Source: Cryptomeria japonica (taxonomy: Eukaryota; Streptophyta; Pinopsida; Cupressales; Cupressaceae). From it: DNA of 22,500 bases. Made by a program: the position numbers and the translations under genes. Every line of letters starts with the position of its first letter. Position 1 is the first letter of the stretch. The stretch lies in contig NW_026729163.1 of assembly GCF_030272615.1 (NCBI RefSeq), positions 72,501 to 95,000 of the forward strand, in the 5' to 3' direction. Positions 1 to 10,468 of this stretch are shown here, piece by piece. The notes below the pieces were generated by a model that saw only the letters and a program-made list of their open reading frames with translations, ran no database searches and was not told where the DNA came from.

Positions 1-170
1 GTTTGCCCAGGGTGCGCTCCGAAGCGGGGTTACTGGAGCGCCCCCTCTTTTTTTGTCAGAGCGTTTGGTGGGGTTTCTCGCATTGGCTCTTCCCAGGCCC
101 GGTTGTTGGGTGCGCTCCCACCCTGGCGCGCGCGAAGTTGGAAGTTGGGTTAATTGCCCGGGCGCGCACC
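1..170 (+). repeat. Module B of the GC array (five copies in the window)
   Basis: This module includes GCTCCGAAGCGGGGTTA, a short T run ending in TTGTC, GGTGGGGTTTCTCGCATTGG and a GGGTTAATTGCCCGGG tail. Copies lie at about 1-170, 5100-5250, 5571-5733, 7452-7600 and 7923-8085. It always sits just upstream of a T-rich module, so the pair behaves as one larger unit of about 465-495 bp. I recognise no function. Confidence 0.7.
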
Positions 171-2130
171 TTCGCCAGGGTGGGCACCTTGGTGCGCACA
201 CCTTGGCTGGGCTGCGCACCAGGGCGGGCTCAAGATGGCACCAGCATTCCCTTTTTCTCACTATCTTTCAAAACGGAAATTTTAAAATCTCGTTTTTTTT
301 TTGCCTTTTATGGAAATTAGTGAAGGCATCGCATCAAAGGTGCGCACCTCGCTGCCCACCTTGGTGTGCTCCGAGGTGCCCACCACGGTGCGCAACGCCG
401 GTGCGAACCCGGGAGCGCCCCGATGTGTGCTCCAAGGTGCGGCGTGCACGAAGTCGGACCCCGGTTTGCCCCGGGTGCGCACCTCGCGTGCACCTTGGTG
501 CGCACACCTTGGCTGGGTTGCGCGGCCTGGTGGGCACCATGGTGCGCACCAAGGAGCGCTCCGAAGTGTGCTCCAAGGTGCGGCGTGCACGAAGTCGGAG
601 CCCGGTTTGCCCCGGGTACGCACCTCGCGTGCACCTTCGCCGGGGTGGGCACCTCGGCTGGGTTGCGCGCCCTGGTGCGCACCAAGGAGCGCTCCGAAGT
701 GTGCTCCAAGGTGCGGCGTGCACGAAGTCGGAGCCCGGTTTGCCCCGGGTGCGCACCTTCGCCGCGGTGCGCACCATGGCGTGCACGAAGTCGGAGCCCG
801 GTTTGCCCCGGGTGCGCACCTCGCGTGCACCTTCGGCGGGGTTGCGCGCCCTGGTGGGCACCATGGTGCGCACCAAGGAGCGCTCCGAAGTGTGCTCCAA
901 GGTGCGGCGTGCACGAAGTCGGAGCCCGGTTTGCCCCGGGTGCGCACCTCGCGTGCACCTTCGGCGGGGTTGCGCGCCCTGGTGGGCACCATGGTGCGCA
1001 CCAAGGAGCGCTCCGAAGTGTGCTCCAAGGTGCGGCGTGCACGAAGTCGGAGCCCGGTTTGCCCCGGGTGCGCACCTCGCGTGCACCTTCGCCGCGGTGG
1101 GCACCATGGCGTGCACGAAGTCGGAGCCCGGTTTGCCCCGGGTGCGCACCTCGCGTGCACCTTCGCCGGGGTGGGCACCTCGGCTGGGTTGCGCGCCCTG
1201 GTGCGCACCAAGGAGCGCTCCGAAGTGTGCTCCAAGGTGCGGCGTGCACGAAGTCGGAGCCCGGTTTGCCCCGGGTGCGCACCTCGCGTGCACCTTCGCC
1301 AGGGTGGGCACCTCGGTGCGCACACCTTCTCAATGTTTTCTTGCCTTTTCTGGAAATTGGTGAAGGCAGCGCATCAAAGGTGCGCACCTCGGTGTGCTCC
1401 GAGGTGCGAACCCGAGAGCGCTCCGAGGTGCCCACGAAGTCGAAAGTCGGGTTAATTGCATTGTTTTCCCCGGGTGCGCTCCGAGGTGCGCAACATCGGC
1501 GCGCACCAAGGAGGGCTCCGAAGTGTGCTCCAAGGTGCGCACGATGGCGTGCACCTCTGGTGCGCACGATTCGGAGCTCGGTTTGACCGGGGTGCGCACA
1601 CCTTGGCTGGGTTGCGCACCTTTTGTGCGCTCCAAGGTGCGCACGAAGTCGGAGCTCGGTTTGCCCCGGGTGCGCACCTTCGCCAGGGTGCGCACCTTGA
1701 TGCGCACGCCTTGGCTGGGCTGCGCACCTTGGTGGGCGCCATGGTGCGCACCTTTCGTGCGCTCCAAGGTGCGCACGAAGTCGGAGCTCGGTTTGCCCCG
1801 GGTGCGCACCTTGGTGGGCGCCATGGTGCACTCCGAGGTGCCCAAGATTGGTGCGCACCAAGGAGCGCTCCGAAGTGCGCTCCAAGGTGCGCGCGAAGTC
1901 GAAAGTTGGGTTAATTGTCCGGTTTGCCTCGGGTGCGCACCTTGCGTGCACCTTCGCCAGGGTGGGCGCCTTGGTGCGCACACCTTGGCTGGGCTGCGCA
2001 CACCTTGGCACCCGCGTTTCCTTCATTTTAAATTTTTTTTTTTTACAATCTCTCAAGTGGGAAATTCTATAATCTCAACTTTTTTTGCCTTTTCAGGAAA
2101 CTTTTGAATGGAGCGCATCATTGGTGCGCT
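1..2130 (+). repeat. GC-rich compound tandem array of the rDNA spacer (left, partial copy)
   Basis: Non-coding spacer DNA made of shuffled short modules. The commonest is a unit of about 128 bp (for example phases at 851 and 979). It runs through GTGCGCACCAAGGAGCGCTC, a CACGAAGTCGGAGCCCGG segment, TTTGCCCCGGGTGCGCACC and a GCGTGCACCTTCG segment. The 10-bp palindrome GGTGCGCACC recurs at most module joints. T-rich modules interrupt it at 229-345 (complete), 1325-1385 (shortened) and 2010-2125 (diverged). Both strands stay open in several frames because the repeat is GC-rich and poor in stop codons. The same block recurs at 7924-10053. I see no promoter or RNA gene inside it. Confidence 0.85.
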
Positions 2131-2539
2131 CCGAAGTGTGCTCCAAAGCTCTCTCCAGCTGCGTGCACCTGCCCCGGCCGCGCACCCGGCCCCGCCCAGC
2201 TTCGCTCACCTGTCCCGGGCGTCTGGTGCGGAACCTTAGAGTAAGAAACATCACCGTGCACCTTGGCCAACGTGCGCGACTCGACCGAGCGCGCACTGGC
2301 CGAGGTGCACACCGATTTCACCTGGGTGCGCGCGCAGCACCTCGGGCGCACCGGGGTGCGCGCACAACGCCCGGGTTGCACCGTGGCCTGTGTGCTCGGG
2401 GCGCCTCGGGTGCGCGCTCGGTGTCGCCCCCGCGCGCGCGGTAGTGCGGGCAGCGCACCCCGGCCCGGCCCGGCCCCGACGAGAACGCAAACGGGCAAAA
2501 GGTTTATTCAAATAGCATTGCGACGCCCGGCGAAAAACT
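2126..2539 (+). other. GC-rich spacer downstream of the first 5S gene
   Basis: About 410 bp of very GC-rich single-copy-like sequence with scattered GTGCGC and CGCGCG stretches, no obvious tandem period and no recognisable gene. It lies 3' of the 5S gene, which reads leftward, and is repeated without change at 10049-10462. Open frames here have no features of a real protein. Confidence 0.6.
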
Positions 2540-2545
2540 AAAAAA
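2540..2545 (-). terminator. Pol III terminator of 5S copy 1
   Basis: Six A on the plus strand, read as TTTTTT immediately after the 5S 3' end on the minus strand. A run of four or more T is the standard Pol III stop. Confidence 0.9.
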
Positions 2546-2663
2546 GGGTGCAACACCGGGACTTCCCGGGAGGTCACCCATCCCAGTACTACTCCGGCCC
2601 AAGCGCGCTTAACTGCGGAGTTCTGATGGGATCCGGTGCACTAACGCTGGTATGATTGCACCC
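2546..2663 (-). rRNA. 5S rRNA: 5S ribosomal RNA (copy 1, inside the IGS, antisense to 35S)
   Basis: The minus strand from 2663 to 2546 reads as a full-length plant 5S rRNA of 118 nt. It begins GGGTGCAATCATACC and ends GTGTTGCACCC. The internal Pol III promoter is intact: box A at nt 50-67 (AGTTAAGCGCGCTTGGGC) and box C around nt 82-105, starting GATGGGTGACCTCCCGGG. The ends pair (GGGTGC with GCACCC). A T6 stop follows directly. The product is the 5S component of the 60S ribosomal subunit, where it binds uL18 and uL5. It is read toward the 26S gene, opposite to the Pol I promoters at 13231-17446. Relative to the gymnosperm form I remember, it differs mainly at nt 7 (A for G), which turns a G-U into an A-U pair, so I judge it functional. 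Confidence 0.96.
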
Positions 2664-2691
2664 GTTATGAGCTTGTCGCAGTGTGTACTTA
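2664..2691 (-). promoter_or_regulatory. 5' flank of 5S copy 1 (TATA-like and -1 C)
   Basis: On the minus strand the 28 bp before the gene carry TAAGTA at -28 to -23, where plant 5S genes have a TATA-like box. There is also a C at -1, as in plant 5S genes generally. The usual GC at about -12 is not in place; the nearest GC is at -9/-8. The flank is identical in copy 2. Confidence 0.6.
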
Positions 2692-3060
2692 GCAAACCGC
2701 GACCCACGTGCGAATCCACCCCGGCCACCCACCCCCGTCGAGGTGCACACCCTCCCTCGCGAAGTGCGCCCCGTTCGCCAAGTGTGAGCCCTGCCCGGGT
2801 GCGCGCACCTTGCTAGGGCGTCGGGTGTGCACCCGGCCCGGCCTACGTGCGTGCACCTGGAGGGGGCGTCGTGTGCGTGCAGTGTCCCGTCTGCAACGCG
2901 GTGCCCACACACCACCTCGGGCGCAACGACCTGCGCTCACATGTGGGCCGAGTGCACCTTGGTGCATGTTCGGGGCGCCTCGGGTGCACGCTCGATCTTG
3001 CCCCGGTGCACCAAGGCGCTCGGTTTGCCCCGGGTGCGCACTTGGTGCAAGGTGGGCACC
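2692..3060 (+). other. GC-rich spacer upstream of 5S copy 1
   Basis: GC-rich sequence with loose GTGCACC and GTGCGC motifs and GGGGCGCCTCGGGTGC-type segments also seen near 2400. It belongs to no clear tandem array and shows no gene. It is repeated at 10615-10983. Confidence 0.55.
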
Positions 3061-3430
3061 CAAAATAGGGATCAAGCACCAAAACACAAGTTTCGGGATG
3101 CAAAATGGGACCCAAGGACCACAAATGCGTTCCAAGACCCATGATGGGTCCACGAGAACAAAAATGTGTTCCGAGACTTAATAAACAAATATTGGGTTTT
3201 AGGAGAAGAAACATGCTCTGATGCCCAAAACGAGAATCGACCCCGAAAAGGCCACAGGCCAAAAGTGGGATGCGAGACAAAAAAAAATGGGACCCGAGGA
3301 CCAAAATTGGGTTCCCAGGTCGAAGACAGGGCAACCGGACAAGAAACGACCTCTAAGGCTCGAAATGAGTCCCGACGACTAAAACTTGACAAGAAGCACC
3401 CATCAGGCACCCAACTCGACACCCATGGGA
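3061..3430 (+). other. Purine-rich, lower-GC segment between 5S and minisatellite
   Basis: A 370-bp A-rich stretch with two diverged direct repeats: GGGATGCAAAATGGGACCCA near 3098 and GGGATGCGAGAC then AAAATGGGACCCGAGGACC near 3268. No promoter, RNA gene or credible open frame. It recurs at 10984-11353 with one C/T difference (3172 against 11095). It may be an old, decayed tandem repeat. Confidence 0.6.
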
Positions 3431-3918
3431 TGCCGACCCACCCGGGCTTCCACCTAGCACACCTTGGCACCCACCCACCCTCGCACCCAACCTCGCACCC
3501 AACTTAGCACCTTTGAACCCACATTGGCACTCACCCTGACCCTGGCACCTTGGAACCCACATTGGCACTCACCTTGACCCTGGCACCCACCTTTGCACTC
3601 ACCTTGGGACCCACCCTGGCTCCCACCTCGGCACCCACCCAGACACCCACCTTGGTTCCTTGGCACCCACCTTGGATCCTTGGCACCCACCCCGACACCC
3701 ACCTTGGCACGCAACTTGGCTACTTGCCACCCACCTTGGCTCCTTGACGCCCACCCCGACAACCACCCCGTGACCTACCCTGGCTAGGGTTGGTGCACAC
3801 CCACCCTGGTGCCCACCTTGGCACCCACCCTATGACCCACCTTGGCACGCACCTTAGTACCCACCCCGTTACCCACCCTAGGACCCACCCCGTGACCCAC
3901 CTTGGCCAGGGTGGGTGC
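3431..3918 (+). repeat. CACCC minisatellite (left copy)
   Basis: Degenerate tandem repeat of about 10-14 bp around CTTGGCACCCACC and CACCCTAGCACCCACC, strongly C-rich on the plus strand and G-rich on the minus strand. It ends abruptly at the duplication join at 3918. Confidence 0.88.
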
Positions 3919-4229
3919 CTTGGTGCGCACAACTTGCCTGGGCTGCACACCAGGGCGGGCTCAAGATGGCACCCGCGTTCCGTTTTTTTCACTATCTTTC
4001 AAAACGGAAATTTTAAAATCTCATTTTTTTCTTTTTTTTGCCTTTTCTGGAAATTAGTGAAGGCAGCGCATCAAAGGTGCGCAATGCTGGTGCGAACCCG
4101 GGAGCGCTCCGATGTGTGCTCCAAGGTGCGGCGTGCACGAAGTTCGAGCCCGGTTTGCCCCGGGTGCGCACCTCGCGTGCACCTTCGCCGGGGTGAGCAC
4201 CTTGGCTGGGTTGCGCGCCCTGGTGCGTA

Positions 4230-6188
4230 CCAAGGAGCGCTCTGAAGTGTGCTCCAAGGTGCGGCGTGCACGAAGTCGGAGCCCGGTTTGCCCCGGGTGT
4301 GCACCTCGGGTGCGCACCTCGCGTGCACCTTCGCTGCGGTGGGCACCTTGGCTGGGTTGCGCGCCTTGGTGGGCACCATGCAGTGCACGAAGTCGGAGCC
4401 CGGTTTGCCCCGGGCGCGCACCTCCGCCAGGGTGGGCACCTTGGTGCGCACAACTTGCCTGGGCTGCGCACCAGGAAGGGCTCAAGATGGCACCCGCGTT
4501 CCGTTTTTTTCACTATCTTTCAGAACGGAAATTTTAAAATATCGTTTTTTTTTGCCTTTTCTGGAAATTAGTGAAGGCAGCGCATCAAAGGTGCGCAACG
4601 CTGGTGCGAACCTGGGAGCGCTCCGATGTGTGCTCCAAGGTGCGGCGTGCACGAAGTCGGAGCCCGGTTTGCCCCGGGTGCGCCCTGGTGGGCACCATGG
4701 TGCGCACCAAGGAGCGCTCCGAAGTGTGCTCCAAGGTGCGGCCTGCACGAAGTCGGAGCCCGGTTTGCCCCGGGTGTGCACCTCGGGTGGGCACCTTGGT
4801 GCGCATGCCTTGCCTGGGCTGCGCACCAGGGCGGGCTCAAGATGGCACCCGCGTTCCTTTTTTTTCACTATCTTTCAAAACGGAAATTTTAAAATCTCAT
4901 TTTTTTTTGCCTTTTTCTGGAAATTAGTGAAGGCAGCGCATCAAAGGTGCGCACCTCGCTGCCCACCACGGTGCGCAACGCCGGTGGGCACCCGGGAGTG
5001 CTTCGAAGTGTGCTCCAAGGTGCTGCGTGCACGTTGTCGGAGCCCGGTTTGCCCCGGGTGCGCACCTCGCGTGCACCTTCGTCGGGGTGGGCACCTTGGC
5101 TTGGTTTGCCCCGGCTGCGCTCCGAAGCGGGGTTATTGGAGCGCCGCCTCTTTTTTTGTCGGAGCGTTTGGTGGGGTTTCTCGCATTGGCTCTTCCGAGG
5201 CCCGGTTGCCACCCTGGCGCGCACGAAGTCGGAAGTAGGGTTAATTGCCCGGGTGCGCACCTTTGCCAGGGTGGCACCTTACCTGGGCTGCGCACCAGGG
5301 CGGGCTCAAGATGGCACGCGCGTTCCGTTTTTTTCACTATCTTTCAAAACGGAAATTTTAAAATCTCCTTTTTTTTTTGCCTTTTCTGGAAATTAGTGAA
5401 GGCAGCGCATCAAAGGTGCGCACCTCGCTGCCCACCTTGGTGTGCTCTGAGGTGCGCACCCGGGAGCGCTACGAAGTGTGCTCCAAGGTGCGGCGTGCAC
5501 GTTGTCGGAGCCCGGTTTGCCCCGGGTGCGCACCTCGCCTGCACCTTGGCCGGGGTGGGCACCTTGGCTGGGTTTGCCCAGGGTGCGCTCCGAAGCGGGG
5601 TTACTGGAGCGCCCCCTCTTTTTTTGTCAGAGAGTTTGGTGGGGTTTCTCGCATTGGCTCTTCCCAGGCCCGGTTGTTGGGTGCGCTCCCACCCTGGCGC
5701 GCGCGAAGTTGGAAGTTGGGTTAATTGCCCGGGCGCGCACCTTCGCCAGGGTGGGCACCTTGGTGCGCAAACCTTGGCTGGGCTGCGCACCAGGGCGGGC
5801 TCAAGATGGCACCAGCATTCCCTTTTTCTCACTATCTTTCAAAACGGAAATTTTAAAATCTCGTTTTTTTTTTGCCTTTTATGGAAATTAGTGAAGGCAT
5901 CGCATCAAAGGTGCGCACCTCGCTGCCCACCTTGGTGTGCTCCGAGGTGCCCACCACGGTGCGCAACGCCGGTGCGAACCCGGGAGCGCCCCGATGTGTG
6001 CTCCAAGGTGCGGCGTGCACGAAGTCGGACCCCGGTTTGCCCCGGGTGCGCACCTCGCGTGCACCTTGGTGCGCACACCTTGGCTGGGTTGCGCGGCCTG
6101 GTGGGCACCATGGTGCGCACCAAGGAGCGCTCCGAAGTGTGCTCCAAGGTGCGGCGTGCACGAAGTCGGAGCCCGGTTTGCCCCGGGT
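4230..6188 (+). repeat. Nested duplication, copy A (offset 2,352 bp)
   Basis: Aligns to about 6326-8540. The offset is 2,351-2,352 bp for most of its length (T-rich modules 4836/7187, 5305/7657 and 5800/8152). It is only 2,073 bp near the left end (4481/6554), because copy B holds about 278 bp of extra GC-rich units between those modules. The right edge is clear: position 6189 continues differently from 8541. The left edge is blurred by the shorter period beneath. Confidence 0.75.
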
Positions 6189-6325
6189 GCGCACCTTCGC
6201 CGCGGTGGGCACCATGGCGTGCACGAAGTCGGAGCCCGGTTTGCCCCGGGTGCGCACCTCGCGTGCACCTTCGCCGGGGTGGGCACCTCGGCTGGGTTGC
6301 GCGCCCTGGTGCGCACCAAGGAGCG

Positions 6326-8540
6326 CTCTGAAGTGTGCTCCAAGGTGCGGCGTGCACGAAGTCGGAGCCCGGTTTGCCCCGGGTGTGCACCTCGCGTGCA
6401 CCTTCGCTGCGGTGGGCACCTTGGCTGGGTTGCGCGCCTTGGTGGGCACCATGCAGTGCACGAAGTCGGAGCCCGGTTTGCCCCGGGCGCGCACCTCCGC
6501 CAGGGTGGGCACCTTGGTGCGCACAACTTGCCTGGGCTGCGCACCAGGAAGGGCTCAAGATGGCACCCGCGTTCCGTTTTTTTCACTATCTTTCAGAACG
6601 GAAATTTTAAAATATCGTTTTTTTTTGCCTTTTCTGGAAATTAGTGAAGGCAGCGCATCAAAGGTGCGCAACGCTGGTGCGAACCTGGGAGCGCTCCGAT
6701 GTGTGCTCCAAGGTGCGGCGTGCACGAAGTCGGACCCCGGTTTGCCCCGGGTGCGCACCTCGCGTGCACCTTGGTGCGCACACCTTGGCTGGGTTGCGCG
6801 CCCTGGTGGGCACCATGGTGCGCACCAAGGAGCGCTCCGAAGTGTGCTCCAAGGTGCGGCGTGCACGAAGTCGGAGCCCGGTTTGCCCCGGGTGCGCACC
6901 TCGCGTGCACCTTCGCCGCGGTGGGCACCATGGCGTGCACGAAGTCGGAGCCCGGTTTGCCCCGGGTGCGCACCTCGCGTGCACCTTCGCCGGGGTGGGC
7001 ACCTTGGTGTGCAGACCTTGGCTGGGTTGCGCGCCCTGGTGGGCACCATGGTGCGCACCAAGGAGCGCTCCGAAGTGTGCTCCAAGGTGCGGCCTGCACG
7101 AAGTCGGAGCCCGGTTTGCCCCGCGTGTGCACCTCGGGTGGGCACCTTGGTGCGCATGCCTTGCCTGGGCTGCGCACCAGGGCGGGCTCAAGATGGCACC
7201 CGCGTTCCTTTTTTTTCACTATCTTTCAAAACGGAAATTTTAAAATCTCATTTTTGTTTGCCTTTTTCTGGAAATTAGTGAAGGCAGCGCATCAAAGGTG
7301 CGCACCTCGCTGCCCACCACGGTGCGCAACGCCGGTGGGCACCCGGGAGTGCTTCGAAGTGTGCTCCAAGGTGCTGCGTGCACGTTGTCGGAGCCCGGTT
7401 TGCCCCGGGTGCGCACCTCGCGTGCACCTTCGTCGGGGTGGGCACCTTGGCTGGGTTTGCCCCGGCTGCGCTCCGAAGCGGGGTTATTGGAGCGCCGCCT
7501 CTTTTTTTGTCGGAGCGTTTGGTGGGGTTTCTCGCATTGGCTCTTCCGAGGCCCGGTTGCCACCCTGGCGCGCACGAAGTCGGAAGTAGGGTTAATTGCC
7601 CGGGTGCGCACCTTTGCCAGGGTGGGCACCTTACCTGGGCTGCGCACCAGGGCGGGCTCAAGATGGCACGCGCGTTCCGTTTTTTTCACTATCTTTCAAA
7701 ACGGAAATTTTAAAATCTCCTTTTTTTTTTGCCTTTTCTGGAAATTAGTGAAGGCAGCGCATCAAAGGTGCGCACCTCGCTGCCCACCTTGGTGTGCTCT
7801 GAGGTGCGCACCCGGGAGCGCTACGAAGTGTGCTCCAAGGTGCGGCGTGCACGTTGTCGGAGCCCGGTTTGCCCCGGGTGCGCACCTCGCCTGCACCTTG
7901 GCCGGGGTGGGCACCTTGGCTGGGTTTGCCCAGGGTGCGCTCCGAAGCGGGGTTACTGGAGCGCCCCCTCTTTTTTTGTCAGAGCGTTTGGTGGGGTTTC
8001 TCGCATTGGCTCTTCCCAGGCCCGGTTGTTGGGTGCGCTCCCACCCTGGCGCGCGCGAAGTTGGAAGTTGGGTTAATTGCCCGGGCGCGCACCTTCGCCA
8101 GGGTGGGCACCTTGGTGCGCACACCTTGGCTGGGCTGCGCACCAGGGCGGGCTCAAGATGGCACCAGCATTCCCTTTTTCTCACTATCTTTCAAAACGGA
8201 AATTTTAAAATCTCGTTTTTTTTTTGCCTTTTATGGAAATTAGTGAAGGCATCGCATCAAAGGTGCGCACCTCGCTGCCCACCTTGGTGTGCTCCGAGGT
8301 GCCCACCACGGTGCGCAACGCCGGTGCGAACCCGGGAGCGCCCCGATGTGTGCTCCAAGGTGCGGCGTGCACGAAGTCGGACCCCGGTTTGCCCCGGGTG
8401 CGCACCTCGCGTGCACCTTGGTGCGCACACCTTGGCTGGGTTGCGCGGCCTGGTGGGCACCATGGTGCGCACCAAGGAGCGCTCCGAAGTGTGCTCCAAG
8501 GTGCGGCGTGCACGAAGTCGGAGCCCGGTTTGCCCCGGGT
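6326..8540 (+). repeat. Nested duplication, copy B (offset 2,352 bp)
   Basis: Partner of the block at 4230-6188, carrying the same order of T-rich and promoter-unrelated modules. It has about 278 bp more GC-rich sequence between the modules at 6554 and 7187. Small differences exist, for example GAGAGTTTGG at 5632 against GAGCGTTTGG at 7984. The two copies are clearly recent but not identical. Confidence 0.75.
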
Positions 8541-10048
8541 ACGCACCTCGCGTGCACCTTCGCCGGGGTGGGCACCTCGGCTGGGTTGCGCGCCCTGGTG
8601 CGCACCAAGGAGCGCTCCGAAGTGTGCTCCAAGGTGCGGCGTGCACGAAGTCGGAGCCCGGTTTGCCCCGGGTGCGCACCTTCGCCGCGGTGCGCACCAT
8701 GGCGTGCACGAAGTCGGAGCCCGGTTTGCCCCGGGTGCGCACCTCGCGTGCACCTTCGGCGGGGTTGCGCGCCCTGGTGGGCACCATGGTGCGCACCAAG
8801 GAGCGCTCCGAAGTGTGCTCCAAGGTGCGGCGTGCACGAAGTCGGAGCCCGGTTTGCCCCGGGTGCGCACCTCGCGTGCACCTTCGGCGGGGTTGCGCGC
8901 CCTGGTGGGCACCATGGTGCGCACCAAGGAGCGCTCCGAAGTGTGCTCCAAGGTGCGGCGTGCACGAAGTCGGAGCCCGGTTTGCCCCGGGTGCGCACCT
9001 CGCGTGCACCTTCGCCGCGGTGGGCACCATGGCGTGCACGAAGTCGGAGCCCGGTTTGCCCCGGGTGCGCACCTCGCGTGCACCTTCGCCGGGGTGGGCA
9101 CCTCGGCTGGGTTGCGCGCCCTGGTGCGCACCAAGGAGCGCTCCGAAGTGTGCTCCAAGGTGCGGCGTGCACGAAGTCGGAGCCCGGTTTGCCCCGGGTG
9201 CGCACCTCGCGTGCACCTTCGCCAGGGTGGGCACCTCGGTGCGCACACCTTCTCAATGTTTTCTTGCCTTTTCTGGAAATTGGTGAAGGCAGCGCATCAA
9301 AGGTGCGCACCTCGGTGTGCTCCGAGGTGCGAACCCGAGAGCGCTCCGAGGTGCCCACGAAGTCGAAAGTCGGGTTAATTGCATTGCTTTCCCCGGGTGC
9401 GCTCCGAGGTGCGCAACATCGGCGCGCACCAAGGAGGGCTCCGAAGTGTGCTCCAAGGTGCGCACGATGGCGTGCACCTCTGGTGCGCACGATTCGGAGC
9501 TCGGTTTGACCGGGGTGCGCACACCTTGGCTGGGTTGCGCACCTTTTGTGCGCTCCAAGGTGCGCACGAAGTCGGAGCTCGGTTTGCCCCGGGTGCGCAC
9601 CTTCGCCAGGGTGCGCACCTTGATGCGCACGGCTTGGCTGGGCTGCGCACCTTGGTGGGCGCCATGGTGCGCACCTTTCGTGCGCTCCAAGGTGCGCACG
9701 AAGTCGGAGCTCGGTTTGCCCCGGGTGCGCACCTTGGTGGGCGCCATGGTGCACTCCGAGGTGCCCAAGATTGGTGCGCACCAAGGAGCGCTCCGAAGTG
9801 CGCTCCAAGGTGCGCGCGAAGTCGAAAGTTGGGTTAATTGTCCGGTTTGCCTCGGGTGCGCACCTTGCGTGCACCTTCGCCAGGGTGGGCGCCTTGGTGC
9901 GCACACCTTGGCTGGGCTGCGCACACCTTGGCACCCGCGTTTCCTTCATTTTAAATTTTTTTTTTTTACAATCTCTCAAGTGGGAAATTCTATAATCTCA
10001 ACTTTTTTTGCCTTTTCAGGAAACTTTTGAATGGAGCGCATCATTGGT

Positions 10049-10462
10049 GCGCTCCGAAGTGTGCTCCAAAGCTCTCTCCAGCTGCGTGCACCTGCCCCGG
10101 CCGCGCACCCGGCCCCGCCCAGCTTCGCTCACCTGTCCCGGGCGTCTGGTGCGGAACCTTAGAGTAAGAAACATCACCGTGCACCTTGGCCAACGTGCGC
10201 GACTCGACCGAGCGCGCACTGGCCGAGGTGCACACCGATTTCACCTGGGTGCGCGCGCAGCACCTCGGGCGCACCGGGGTGCGCGCACAACGCCCGGGTT
10301 GCACCGTGGCCTGTGTGCTCGGGGCGCCTCGGGTGCGCGCTCGGTGTCGCCCCCGCGCGCGCGGTAGTGCGGGCAGCGCACCCCGGCCCGGCCCGGCCCC
10401 GACGAGAACGCAAACGGGCAAAAGGTTTATTCAAATAGCATTGCGACGCCCGGCGAAAAACT
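10049..10462 (+). other. GC-rich spacer downstream of the second 5S gene
   Basis: Duplicate of 2126-2539; I see no difference between the two. No gene or array recognised. Confidence 0.6.
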
Positions 10463-10468
10463 AAAAAA
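10463..10468 (-). terminator. Pol III terminator of 5S copy 2
   Basis: Six A on the plus strand (TTTTTT in the 5S sense) directly after the 3' end, as in copy 1. Confidence 0.9.

Larger units (their letters stand above)
1..3918 (+). repeat. Left (partial) copy of the 7,923-bp IGS duplication
   Basis: This stretch aligns without gaps to 7924-11841 at a constant offset of 7,923 bp. I found only six base differences (positions 1465, 1708, 2645, 2647, 2657 and 3172). It carries the end of the GC-rich array, the first 5S gene, the purine-rich segment and the start of the CACCC minisatellite. The copy begins beyond the left edge of the window. Its right end is the join at 3918/3919, where minisatellite sequence switches abruptly into GC-array sequence. 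Confidence 0.93.
3919..10053 (+). repeat. GC-rich compound array with T-rich modules (right copy)
   Basis: The same modules as at 1-2130, but complete here: about 6.1 kb of permuted GC-rich units. Complete T-rich modules lie at 3960-4082, 4481-4596, 4836-4952, 5305-5421, 5800-5916, 6554-6669, 7187-7303, 7657-7773 and 8152-8268. A shortened form is at 9248-9308 and a diverged one at 9933-10048. Each full module begins CTCAAGATGGCA, passes through TTCACTATCTTTC, AAAACGGAAATTTTAAAAT and a run of 7-10 T, and ends GGAAATTAGTGAAGGC then CATCAAAGGTGCGC. I see no gene here; long open frames on both strands are a by-product of composition and period. Confidence 0.85.

Noticed and set aside
229-345. 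T-rich module as a miniature inverted-repeat transposon
   Set aside because: The TTCACTA/TAGTGAA ends are only 7 bp, no target-site duplication is visible, and all copies move together with their GC-rich flanks, as expected for tandem duplication.
2546-2663. Cassandra-type retrotransposon carrying 5S sequence in its terminal repeats
   Set aside because: The 5S is full length with its own terminator. The two copies sit in the same direction because a 7.9-kb spacer block was duplicated. I see no primer-binding site, polypurine tract or terminal TG...CA limits.
7298-9286. A 662-residue open frame, with other 300-580-residue frames on both strands of the GC arrays
   Set aside because: All are made of repeated CAPR, VRT and GAH-type peptides that mirror the DNA repeat, overlap on both strands and in several frames, and result from a GC-rich, stop-poor tandem repeat. 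No domain, codon pattern or regulatory context supports a protein.
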